Shown here one piece after another: positions 8,540 to 15,668 of a stretch of DNA of 17,360 nucleotides (the first letter of the stretch is position 1; each line of letters opens with the position of its first letter). The DNA is from Deltaproteobacteria bacterium (GTDB lineage: Bacteria > SAR324 > NAC60-12), in NCBI GenBank assembly GCA_002716165.1, contig PAZT01000053.1:1-17360 (forward strand), read 5' to 3'. The notes below the pieces were generated by a model, which was given only the letters and a program-made list of their open reading frames with translations, was not told the DNA's origin and ran no database searches. A program made the translations under genes and the position numbers.

Positions 8540-8986
8540 TTGAGTTCTAATCCTTTGTTAAAAATTTGCACCCACTTTGAAGGGATGCCTGTTCCTAGTA
8601 GAGGCCATCAGACGGATGCAGGCATAGATATCACAGCAATGGCTGTTGAGCAAAAAAATCATAGTGTATTTTTGTTTGATTCAGGTATATCGATTCAGAT
8701 TAGTGATGGATATTATGTTGAAGTAGTCCCTCGTTCAAGCATTATCAAGACCGATTTTCATATGGCAAACAGTTTGGGAGTAATTGATCCAGATTACAGA
8801 GGCCGTATCTTGCTTCCGTTCCGCTATATTGGTAAAGGTAATGGGATTCAATCTGCAGAAGGTCTTTTGAAACAACGAATAGCTCAGATGCTAGTGAGAA
8901 AGCTTGAACCATGCAATATTGAAGTTGTGGATTCACTTGATGATACAGTACGTGGTTTAGGTGGATTTGGAAGTACAGGGCAATAA
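8540..8986 (+). CDS. dut: dUTPase-family protein (trimeric dUTP diphosphatase-like)
   Basis: Trimeric dUTPase fold, 148 residues, close to the usual 150. The family hydrolyses dUTP to dUMP and pyrophosphate, keeping uracil out of DNA. All five motifs are present: I DAGIDITA (26-33), II PRSSI (64-68, usually PRSG), III GVIDPDYRG (80-88) with catalytic D83 and Y86, IV RIAQML (113-118), and V RGLGGFGSTG (138-147). The G-to-S change in motif II touches the nucleotide-binding loop. dCTP deaminases share this fold, but motif V and the length favour dUTPase. Start choice: TTG 8540 is the earliest possible because TAG 8537-8539 immediately precedes it; ATG 8585 would remove the first beta-strand (LLKIC). 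An in-frame ATG 8528 lies before that TAG (ATG CAA AAG TAG TTG). It is the only plus-strand gene in the interior of the window. Confidence 0.85.
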   Translation: MSSNPLLKICTHFEGMPVPSRGHQTDAGIDITAMAVEQKNHSVFLFDSGISIQISDGYYVEVVPRSSIIKTDFHMANSLGVIDPDYRGRILLPFRYIGKGNGIQSAEGLLKQRIAQMLVRKLEPCNIEVVDSLDDTVRGLGGFGSTGQ

Positions 8987-9250
8987 ACTACCTAAACATT
9001 GTTATAGTAATGTATTCACAATCACCTAAAACAATTAACAACTTTTAAATTATATTTTATTCAGAGAATGACACAATCACCAGAAAAAATTTTTCAATCA
9101 AACTATGTTGATAAGTATTGGGACCTCTTATTTTTTTGATAGATACTTGAGTATTAGGCAACAAAAGATTTTGGTTTATGAAACAAGAAATAAATGTCTT
9201 ATAAGTTATATGAATAAAATGGGGAATATCATCAAACTAGGGAAAAGGTT

Positions 9251-10564
9251 CTACCCTGTTTTACAAAGAATCAGGTAAACTGCCGCGGTCCAACTGAAGG
9301 AATCGCCACCAAAGCCAGATTCTCCAAGAGGATGGTAATATTCATGGAATCCCAGCTTTGAGATGAGTTCCAAAGTCTGCATGCGAATCTTTTTGCTAAG
9401 TTCATTATGCCCATATTCTTTCAGACCTTCGCTAATCATCCAGTTGACATGAGGCCAGATAGGGCCTCTCCAGTAGCGTTGTGGTTCGTAATTGGTATCA
9501 AACGGTGATGTAGAAGGAACAAGAAGGAATTGCTGCTCTGCCCATTTCTCAAGGGTTGATACCATCCTCAGAACCTGGTCATCATTGGCAAGCTGGCCAA
9601 AAAGTGGAAGGAAACATGCTGATGTGGATACCCTGATCAATTCTCCAGAAATTTCATCCCTGTTGTAAAAATGTTCATGTTTGGGATCCCAAAGTTCAGC
9701 GAATGCATCTCGTGCTAGTTCAATTCGTTTTTTCAGTTCATGGCACTCAGAAATCATCCCAAATTGATCCATTAATGCCAACAGGTCCAAATTTGACCGT
9801 TGCAAGATCGAATTGAGTCCTATGTCAATCACTCGAAAAGGGAAGTCCTGAGATATTTTATTTGAATCATATTCCTTTTCTCTCAGTTTTTCAACTAGAT
9901 AGAGGTAACGGTCATATTCTTTTTGCAAGGGTCGTTGGCTTGAATCAATAAGGCTAGTATCCTGCCTTTTATAAGAAGAATTTAGAGTCGGTGGAACCCT
10001 GACAAGAGACTTGTCCCAGGCAGGACTGTTGTCCATTCCACTTTCCCAAGGATGAAGAATGGAAACCAAACCAGTATTTTCTGGATCCCTTGCAGACCAG
10101 AACCAGCGATGCCATTTCAGGATCTTCATACATATTTGCTTTAATTCGCTACTGTTGATTGCGGATTCCTTTCCTGCCTCTTGGAGTTTGCGAACACAAG
10201 TTGCCAACACTGGAGGCTGACTGATCCCAGATGTTTGAGGATGTTCCACCTTGTCCAGAAAACATTTTTTGGGAACGTTCCAAACGTCTGCGTTGGGGAA
10301 GTAATCAGGACTGTCCTGATGGAAAATAATGTGCGGCAACATACCATTAGCCCATTGCCCTTTAAGCAACATCCTAATCTCATTCCAGGCTCTTGCTTCG
10401 TCAAAATGGTGCCATCCCATAGCACATATAGCGGAATCCCAGTTCCACTGGTAGGGATAAAGACGTTCTGTTGGAACAGTATAACCTCCGCGGTCATTCA
10501 GCCTTAGGATACTATGGGCCTCTTCAATCAAAGAGTTGTGATATAAATTTTCTTTTGGTTTCAT
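9251..10564 (-). CDS. GH63-like glycoside hydrolase, candidate glucosylglycerate/mannosylglycerate hydrolase
   Basis: A cytoplasmic (alpha/alpha)6-barrel glycosidase of 437 residues without a signal peptide. Signatures are YPYQWNWDSA (36-45), GQWANGMLPHIIFH (69-82), SGISQPPV (112-119), HPWESGMDNSPAWD (171-184), RYWRGPIWPHVNWM, and the C-terminal GESGFGGDSFSWTAA. D178 in ESGMD is the likely general acid and E415 in GESGF the likely base. Their separation of 237 residues equals the one I recall for the mycobacterial glucosylglycerate hydrolase (D182/E419). The length also fits that group, which splits glucosylglycerate or mannosylglycerate into sugar and glycerate, rather than the much larger GH63 oligosaccharide glucosidases. 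As the last gene of the LacI-regulated transporter operon it probably hydrolyses what the ABC system imports. It starts at ATG 10564, 26 nt after the permease gene. The exact substrate is inferred; another alpha-glucoside remains possible. Confidence 0.8.
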   Translation of the reverse strand: MKPKENLYHNSLIEEAHSILRLNDRGGYTVPTERLYPYQWNWDSAICAMGWHHFDEARAWNEIRMLLKGQWANGMLPHIIFHQDSPDYFPNADVWNVPKKCFLDKVEHPQTSGISQPPVLATCVRKLQEAGKESAINSSELKQICMKILKWHRWFWSARDPENTGLVSILHPWESGMDNSPAWDKSLVRVPPTLNSSYKRQDTSLIDSSQRPLQKEYDRYLYLVEKLREKEYDSNKISQDFPFRVIDIGLNSILQRSNLDLLALMDQFGMISECHELKKRIELARDAFAELWDPKHEHFYNRDEISGELIRVSTSACFLPLFGQLANDDQVLRMVSTLEKWAEQQFLLVPSTSPFDTNYEPQRYWRGPIWPHVNWMISEGLKEYGHNELSKKIRMQTLELISKLGFHEYYHPLGESGFGGDSFSWTAAVYLILCKTG

Positions 10565-10590
10565 ATTATGAAATTAATGTAGATCATTTT

Positions 10591-11814
10591 TTAGCCTTTC
10601 ACCGAACCTGCAGCAAGACCTGAAACAAGATATTTTTCAAACCAGAAAAAAAGAGCCATCACTGGAACGGTGACCATCACCGCACCGGCCATCAGGTACT
10701 GCCTTGGAACTTCTGAGCTGTTCAATGAGACCATTCCTCGGGAGAGGGTAAAGATGTTTGGATCATCAAGAAACATAAAAGCAAATAGGAATTCATTCCA
10801 TGCAATCATGAAAACATAAAGTGCGACTGAGGAGATTGCTGGAAGACTCAAAGGGAGTGTTATTCTCCAGATCACTCCTAAGCGGCTACAGCCATCTATT
10901 CTTCCGGCCTCTTCCAGTTCTGCAGGAAGAGTGCTAAAAAAACCTTTTAACATATAGAGCGCAACCGGCAAAGTTGTTGCTGGATAAACAATGAATAGCC
11001 CAATGAGACTGTTACGAAGTTGCAATTGACTAAAAATGCTGTAAAGAGGAATCACTAATACAATCGCAGGGAACATATAAATAATCAGGATGCTACGGGA
11101 AAGCCAGATTCTTCCGGGGAACCTTAGTCTTGTGACTGAATATGCACCCAAAATAGATAGACTGAGTGTTATTCCTACTGTGCCCACAGAAACAATTGTG
11201 CTGATCCAAATGTATCTCTGAAAATTAAAAGTAGTCCAGACTTCATGGTATGATTTGATAAGAACTGCTAATCCTGATTCAAAACTGATGCTCAAGTCCG
11301 TAGGGTTAGTCAGCAGAGCCATCTGAGATTTAAGGCTGGTGATTACCATGTAAACGAAAGGAAAAGCGACAATAATTATGAAGAAAAGTAAACCAATTCC
11401 TTTAAAAATTCTGATCGCCAATATCTCTATTTCATCCCTATCAAAGCTTTTTAATTCTATTCCTGTTAAAGCTTTACGAGCTGACCATATAGTTAAGATT
11501 ATAACCAAAAAAGTCCCCAATCCTGCATCAATTGAATTTTTTTCAAGATTGATATTCCAAGGGGAAAACCCATTGAAGATAAGAAAAATCATCGAACCAA
11601 GTAATGTGCAGAAGAAAGTAGATTTTGCCCCAGTCAGTTTCCTGAATGTGCATAGTGCTCCAGTCAGCATTCCGGAGATGCTTGCTTCTTGGATCGAAAT
11701 TTGTATTGGCTCCATTCCTTTGAAAAGAAGGAGAATTCCCCAGATAATTGTGAAGACTGTCGCGGCGATTCCACCAATTAGTCCTGCCGCCAATACTCTT
11801 CGCCATTGAGACAT
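10591..11814 (-). CDS. Carbohydrate ABC transporter permease, MalG type, with extra N-terminal membrane region
   Basis: Inner-membrane subunit of an ABC sugar importer. Residues from about 136 to 407 form a complete MalG-type permease (six hydrophobic segments), with the cytoplasmic EAA loop EEAGRIDGCSRLGVIWRITLPL (301-322) that docks on the ATPase. MalG-type proteins are usually about 275-300 residues; this one has 407. The surplus is the N-terminal 130 residues, with hydrophobic segments near 8-30, 66-82 and 98-111, and a weaker one near 46-56. I do not recognise this extension; it could be an added membrane module or the remnant of a fused small membrane protein. ATG 11814 is well supported: AGGAGG six bases upstream inside the end of the MalF-type gene, whose TAA lies one base before this ATG, so translation is probably coupled. 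Confidence 0.88.
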   Translation of the reverse strand: MSQWRRVLAAGLIGGIAATVFTIIWGILLLFKGMEPIQISIQEASISGMLTGALCTFRKLTGAKSTFFCTLLGSMIFLIFNGFSPWNINLEKNSIDAGLGTFLVIILTIWSARKALTGIELKSFDRDEIEILAIRIFKGIGLLFFIIIVAFPFVYMVITSLKSQMALLTNPTDLSISFESGLAVLIKSYHEVWTTFNFQRYIWISTIVSVGTVGITLSLSILGAYSVTRLRFPGRIWLSRSILIIYMFPAIVLVIPLYSIFSQLQLRNSLIGLFIVYPATTLPVALYMLKGFFSTLPAELEEAGRIDGCSRLGVIWRITLPLSLPAISSVALYVFMIAWNEFLFAFMFLDDPNIFTLSRGMVSLNSSEVPRQYLMAGAVMVTVPVMALFFWFEKYLVSGLAAGSVKG

Positions 11815-11815
11815 T

Positions 11816-13081
11816 TTATTCCTCCTCTCCTAAGGGTAAAAATCTAAAATACAAAATCATGAAAAGTGACAGGAGACCGAATATAATTACCGCTACAGCT
11901 GAACCAGCCCCTAAGTCAGCAAGTGCAAAGCCCTGTTCATAGACATCTACTGTGAGCGTTCTTGTCCCAGCATTACCCCCAGTGAGCAGGAAAATATCAT
12001 CAAATTTATTGAACGTCCATATGAAACGAAGCAGAAACATCACCGATATTATCCCTGATATCTGGGGTAGAGTAATGAATAGAAACTGTTGAATTGGAGA
12101 TGCGCCATCAATTTTAGCAGCCTCATAAAGCTCATTTGGAATCGCTTGTAAACGTGCGAGTATAAACAAAAAGGCGAGGGGAAAATAACGCCAAGATTCA
12201 AAGGCGATTACGGTCGACAGTGCTAATGGGAATTTCATTTCAAAACCGAATAAGTTTAATAGGACATACCGCTGACCGAACAGATTTAGTGGTTCTGAGA
12301 GAAAGCCTATTTTCACAAGCATAGTGTTTAGTGTTCCTGAAAAAGGATCCAGTAGTAAAACCCATGTGAATGCAACTGCAATTACTGGTGCAACATAAGG
12401 AAAGAGAAAAAGCCCCCTGAGAAACCCTCGTCCTGTAAACCGCTGATTCAGAAGTTGTGCCGCAAACAGACCAAGGAACAAAGAACCTAAAGTCCCAAGC
12501 AATGTATAAAGAAAAGTAGTTTTGAGGACAAAGAAAAACTCAGGATTTGTTAAAATTTTTACGTAATTTTTAAGGGTAAAGTTAAAATTGGTCAAGATAT
12601 TGTCAGTATCAGCTGAAACTTTGATTACGCTGTTTTTGAAATTTTTTTTTGAAGTCTTGAAAGCTTTATCGATTATGAACTTGTGTAGGATTTTTTCTCT
12701 GTATTTCGCAGGCCAATTGTCAAAGACACATCGAAGTTCATTCAGTAATAAAGAACATCGTGAATCAGTTTCCTTAACCAACATACCATCTGGTAGCTGG
12801 TGGCGTATCATGATATTTTTGAGTGGAAATTTTTGACTGCTATTACGAATTCTGTAACGGAAAACGAAGGAATCTCCTTGTTTTTTTGGCCACTTGCTAA
12901 CCTGAATTTTAACTATGGGTTTTGGAGGCCTAAGATCTGAAAGTTCTACAGTTTTAAAACTAATCCAGAAATTAGCTATAACCGGTACCAATACAATAGA
13001 AAAAACTACTAAAAGGGTTGGTAAGAGGAAAGCATATGCAAGACGGGCCTCGCTTTTAGCCTGAGGAGAATGAGACATCAT
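11816..13081 (-). CDS. Carbohydrate ABC transporter permease, MalF type, with DUF11-like extracytoplasmic insert
   Basis: Inner-membrane partner of the MalG-type permease. TM1 is at about 16-40, the remaining membrane segments run from about 182 to the end, and the EAA loop EAAKIDGASPIQQFLFITLP (320-339) is conserved. At 421 residues it exceeds the usual 290-310 because of an insert of about 115 residues (53-168) between TM1 and TM2, which topology puts in the periplasm. The insert reads like a DUF11-type beta-sandwich: GDSFVFRYRIRNSS, then LKNIMIRHQLPDGM, paired cysteines C109 and C118, and an ending with SVIKVSADTDNI. E. coli MalF also has a large periplasmic loop (P2) that contacts the binding protein, but at a different position and with no obvious similarity. 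The start is ATG 13081 or the adjacent ATG 13078; no Shine-Dalgarno is visible, and an inverted repeat lies just upstream. Confidence 0.9.
   Translation of the reverse strand: MMSHSPQAKSEARLAYAFLLPTLLVVFSIVLVPVIANFWISFKTVELSDLRPPKPIVKIQVSKWPKKQGDSFVFRYRIRNSSQKFPLKNIMIRHQLPDGMLVKETDSRCSLLLNELRCVFDNWPAKYREKILHKFIIDKAFKTSKKNFKNSVIKVSADTDNILTNFNFTLKNYVKILTNPEFFFVLKTTFLYTLLGTLGSLFLGLFAAQLLNQRFTGRGFLRGLFLFPYVAPVIAVAFTWVLLLDPFSGTLNTMLVKIGFLSEPLNLFGQRYVLLNLFGFEMKFPLALSTVIAFESWRYFPLAFLFILARLQAIPNELYEAAKIDGASPIQQFLFITLPQISGIISVMFLLRFIWTFNKFDDIFLLTGGNAGTRTLTVDVYEQGFALADLGAGSAVAVIIFGLLSLFMILYFRFLPLGEEE
11821..11826 (-). promoter_or_regulatory. Shine-Dalgarno AGGAGG of the MalG-type permease gene
   Basis: On the minus strand AGGAGG stands six bases before ATG 11814, within the last codons of the upstream permease gene. 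It decides the permease start and supports the reality of its long N-terminal extension. Confidence 0.75.
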
Positions 13082-13092
13082 TCACAAAAGAG

Positions 13093-13116
13093 ACGGGCAT
13101 CTTAAATGATGCCCGT
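13093..13116 (-). promoter_or_regulatory. Intercistronic stem-loop between binding-protein and permease genes
   Basis: Arms ACGGGCATC (13093-13101) and GATGCCCGT (13108-13116) form a perfect 9-bp GC-rich stem with a 6-base loop, starting 9 nt after the binding-protein stop and ending 11 nt before the permease ATG. On the transcript it is followed by CTCTTTTG, only a partial U-tract. It may stabilise the upstream mRNA end or terminate part of transcription, giving excess binding protein over permease. The E. coli malE-malF gap, with its REP hairpins, is a known parallel. Confidence 0.6.
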
Positions 13117-13125
13117 GAAATTAAA

Positions 13126-14466
13126 CTAGATGCGATTTAGGTCGGATTTGATTAACCGAACTGTTTCACTTAGAGATCGAACTCCGTCAATATATTCACG
13201 TACTCTTCTATTGAAGACCTGACTGTTTATGATCTTTGAAGCCATAGATAACTGCCCTTCTCGGACACCCCATCTGTTCGCGGTTTCAAGACCAGCAACA
13301 ATGTTATTAATAACATCAGCTCCGTAAAGTTCAGTTAAAGGAGCTTTACGGTCTACGCCAACCGGAAGTTTTGCCCATCCTTTGACAAATTTTTCTGAGT
13401 CACTCAGGTTACCTTTCCTAACTGGGAATTTTCCTTCTGGAGCAATCGCAAGTGTGTTCATATAACCGTCATCCATGCAGAATTTTACAAAATCCATGGC
13501 TTTAACCGTGTCTGCATCGGAAGTGATTCCAAAATAACGAATATCTCCCCAAGCAGCTCCATCAGGGTTACTTGGTCCTGAAAAGCGAGTGATGAAGTCT
13601 GTTTTTGAGGCCAACTCTCGACTTTTTGGATCACTGTTTATAGTTGGAGGAGCAGAGTCTCTCAAACCAGCTAGCTCATCCATAATGAACGGAGACCAGA
13701 TGATCATTGCAGCTTTGCCAGCAAAGTAAAGTTCCCTAGATTGTTTCCAATAAAGATCTCCCGGAGGACTGGCCTTGGCGATTGTTCGGTAGAACTTTAA
13801 GGATTCTGAAAGTTTTTGATCATCGATTTGGATTTTTCCTTCATTGTTGACTGGATTTACACCATTTGCAAGAAGGACATGCTCCAAGACCTGGCTCATA
13901 AAATTTTCATCAACCTTGGTTGCTGCAACAAACCCGTACATGTTTGGTGGGTTATGCAGTTTTTTTATAGCAGTAACTATGTTTTCATAACTGATCGGAG
14001 GTTGAAGTCCATTTGCTAAAAACAGATCTTTTCGATAAACAACCATCTGGGTCCATCCATCTACAGGGACCGCGGCATAACCTCCACCAAAACCTGCCAT
14101 TTTCAGTGCACCGTAACCGAAGGTCTTTTTCCCAAGTTCATAAACTACATCGGTTGCAGATTCGGTATCCAGAATTCCTGCCTCTGCCCATGGAAGAACA
14201 TACTGCAGTGTATGATAAATCACATCGGGCAGATCTCCTGCAGCATATGCTGCAGTCGCCCTGGTGCCGAGATCTTTTTCTTCAACAGGTATCACCTCAA
14301 CACTGATTCCAGTTTTTGATTGGTATGCTTCTGCCATGGCTTTTTGTTTAGCCATCCGAGCAGGTTGATGTTCTGTAGTCCAAAACCTTAAATCTGCAGC
14401 TATTGCTGAAGACATAAAAAGGCTTAATAATACTACAAAATTAAGAATCGAATTAAATATTTTCAT
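13126..14466 (-). CDS. Periplasmic sugar-binding protein of ABC transporter (family 1 solute-binding protein)
   Basis: Substrate-capturing component of the importer, 446 residues. The N-terminus is a clear Sec signal peptide: MK, a hydrophobic core to about residue 20, then the AIA-A cleavage pattern at 21-24. No lipobox Cys follows it, so the protein should be soluble in the periplasm. The mature part begins DLRFWTTEHQPARMAKQKAM, typical of MalE/UgpB-like binding proteins. Other family elements are GDLPDVIYHT, the hinge-region PVDGWTQMVVYRKDLF, and GKAAMIIWSPFIMDEL. ATG 14466 is preceded by AAGGAG at six bases. The gene follows the LacI-type repressor gene by 90 nt and precedes the permease genes by 44 nt. 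The ligand is unknown; glucosylglycerate or mannosylglycerate is suggested only by the hydrolase in the same operon. Confidence 0.93.
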   Translation of the reverse strand: MKIFNSILNFVVLLSLFMSSAIAADLRFWTTEHQPARMAKQKAMAEAYQSKTGISVEVIPVEEKDLGTRATAAYAAGDLPDVIYHTLQYVLPWAEAGILDTESATDVVYELGKKTFGYGALKMAGFGGGYAAVPVDGWTQMVVYRKDLFLANGLQPPISYENIVTAIKKLHNPPNMYGFVAATKVDENFMSQVLEHVLLANGVNPVNNEGKIQIDDQKLSESLKFYRTIAKASPPGDLYWKQSRELYFAGKAAMIIWSPFIMDELAGLRDSAPPTINSDPKSRELASKTDFITRFSGPSNPDGAAWGDIRYFGITSDADTVKAMDFVKFCMDDGYMNTLAIAPEGKFPVRKGNLSDSEKFVKGWAKLPVGVDRKAPLTELYGADVINNIVAGLETANRWGVREGQLSMASKIINSQVFNRRVREYIDGVRSLSETVRLIKSDLNRI

Positions 14467-14472
14467 AACTTA

Positions 14473-14498
14473 CTCCTTATAATTTTATTAATAAAATT
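14473..14498 (-). promoter_or_regulatory. Strong RBS next to an 18-bp AT palindrome before the binding-protein gene
   Basis: AAGGAG (14473-14478, minus strand) is the ribosome binding site, six bases before ATG 14466. Immediately upstream of it AATTTTATTAATAAAATT (14481-14498) is a perfect 18-bp palindrome. It could fold just 5' of the RBS or act as an operator, but being pure A/T it may be compositional. The rest of the 90-base gap shows no copy of the GAAACCGGTTTC operator. Confidence 0.45.
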
Positions 14499-14556
14499 GT
14501 GAAAAAATACAAATTTTTTTAATTCATAGGCAAAACTCCATTAAATTGTTTTAAGC

Positions 14557-15594
14557 TTAAGTGGGCGGTCCTTCACTTCCTCTAAGTTTCAAAGTTGCTG
14601 ATGCCAATTTAGAAATAATAGGAAGACCTGGTTCTTTTAGCCTCCTCAAAAGCATGGCTACGATCTCTCTTCCTGAAGCTTCTATGGAAAAAGTTAAGGT
14701 AGTCAGTGGTGGATCCAAGTAACCACCAAGAGCAATTCCGTCATAACCAATTACTGAAAGCTGTTGAGGAATTCGAAATCCAAGTTCTCTTGCAGCTTTA
14801 ATTACGCCAAGTGCAGTAGCATCATTGGCACAGAGAATTGCTGTAGGACAAGGATTTTGTTTGAGTAGATTGCGAGCTGCCGTTTCTCCACCAAGTCCTG
14901 TAAGGTCCCCCGGTTGCTCCAAGCCACTTATTTTATTATCATAGGTTTCCTCCATCATGTTTCTATACCCCTTCAATCTAAGCTGAGCACTGAAAAATTC
15001 GTTACCTCCTCCAACAAAACCTATCCTTTGGTGACCAAGTTTGACTAAATGCGAAGTTGCATCCCTGAATGCTTTTTCTCCATCAATATCAAACCAGTCA
15101 TGCTCAGCCATACGTGCGGTTCTTCCATGTGTTACGAATGGGAATCCTTCTTTGAGCAGGTAATCAACTCGAGTATCTGCTTCAAGCGTTCTTAAAATAA
15201 TAAAACCATCTACTTTTCGACTATGAACAAGTCTTTGATATTGATCTACTTCTGATTTTTCAGAATTTACTGAATGGACCAAAAGGTCGTAACCATGAAT
15301 ATTAAGTGCAGTGGATATCGAGTCAATGAATTCACTGACAAAGGTGTTCACCGGCTGTGAAGGCACTGGAGGGAGAACTAGCCCGATGGTCTCAGTAAGA
15401 CCCATTGCTAGTCTTCTGGCCTGAGTGGTAGGAACATAACCAAGAATTCGGGCAACCTCTGTCACCCTTTTACGTGTCTTCTTGGAGATGTCCTCATATC
15501 CGTTTAGTGCTCTTGAAACGGTACCCTTAGTTAAGCCAAGTTCTGATGCCAGATCGCTGATGCGGACTTCACTAGGCTTGCCCCTTTCATCCAT
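14557..15594 (-). CDS. LacI-family transcriptional repressor of the sugar operon
   Basis: A DNA-binding regulator of 345 residues from ATG 15594, a normal LacI length. The N-terminal helix-turn-helix reads VRISDLASELGLTKGTVSRA (residues 10-29 from this start), followed by LNGYEDISKKTRKRV and the hinge helix region LGYVPTTQARRLAMG. The remainder is a periplasmic-binding-protein-like effector domain: TETIGLVLP, DGFIILR, LVKLGHQRIGFVGG, AILCANDATALG and LSVIGYDG. ATG 15594 has AGGGGG close upstream; a longer in-frame TTG start at 15630 would add 12 residues with no domain content and is less likely. It is the first gene of the operon, preceded by a promoter with an overlapping operator-like palindrome, so autorepression and repression of the transporter and hydrolase genes, relieved by an imported sugar or derivative, is the natural model. 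Confidence 0.93.
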   Translation of the reverse strand: MDERGKPSEVRISDLASELGLTKGTVSRALNGYEDISKKTRKRVTEVARILGYVPTTQARRLAMGLTETIGLVLPPVPSQPVNTFVSEFIDSISTALNIHGYDLLVHSVNSEKSEVDQYQRLVHSRKVDGFIILRTLEADTRVDYLLKEGFPFVTHGRTARMAEHDWFDIDGEKAFRDATSHLVKLGHQRIGFVGGGNEFFSAQLRLKGYRNMMEETYDNKISGLEQPGDLTGLGGETAARNLLKQNPCPTAILCANDATALGVIKAARELGFRIPQQLSVIGYDGIALGGYLDPPLTTLTFSIEASGREIVAMLLRRLKEPGLPIISKLASATLKLRGSEGPPT

Positions 15595-15652
15595 TTCCCC
15601 CTTTTTTTGGACATTAATTTTGTCAACCAAAACATTCTCAACACAAAATAAA

Positions 15653-15666
15653 CGAAACCGGTTTCG
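15653..15666. promoter_or_regulatory. LacI-type operator palindrome CGAAACCGGTTTCG
   Basis: A perfect 14-bp palindrome with the central CG typical of LacI/GalR/PurR-family operators, 58 nt upstream of the LacI-type gene start. It begins two bases after the predicted -10 box, so it covers the likely transcription start; bound repressor would block initiation. I saw no second full copy in the window. Confidence 0.75.
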
Positions 15667-15668
15667 GT

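Noticed and set aside
8987..9250. Intrinsic terminators for the converging dUTPase and hydrolase genes
   Set aside because: Short stems such as ACATT/AATGT and AGGG/CCCT exist, but none has a GC-rich stem plus U-tract in the right orientation.
10141..10507. Open frames of 108-118 codons on both strands within the GH63-like gene
   Set aside because: Both overlap the conserved coding frame of the hydrolase, and neither shows motifs of its own.
11378..11809. 143-codon plus-strand open frame opposite the MalG-type permease gene
   Set aside because: It lies wholly antisense to a clear permease with an excellent RBS; its Lys/Ile/Pro-rich translation has no domain and is a strand shadow.
15595..15630. 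LacI-type protein starting at TTG 15630
   Set aside because: The 12 added residues carry no domain content; ATG 15594 has a G-rich site upstream and gives a normal LacI-family N-terminus.
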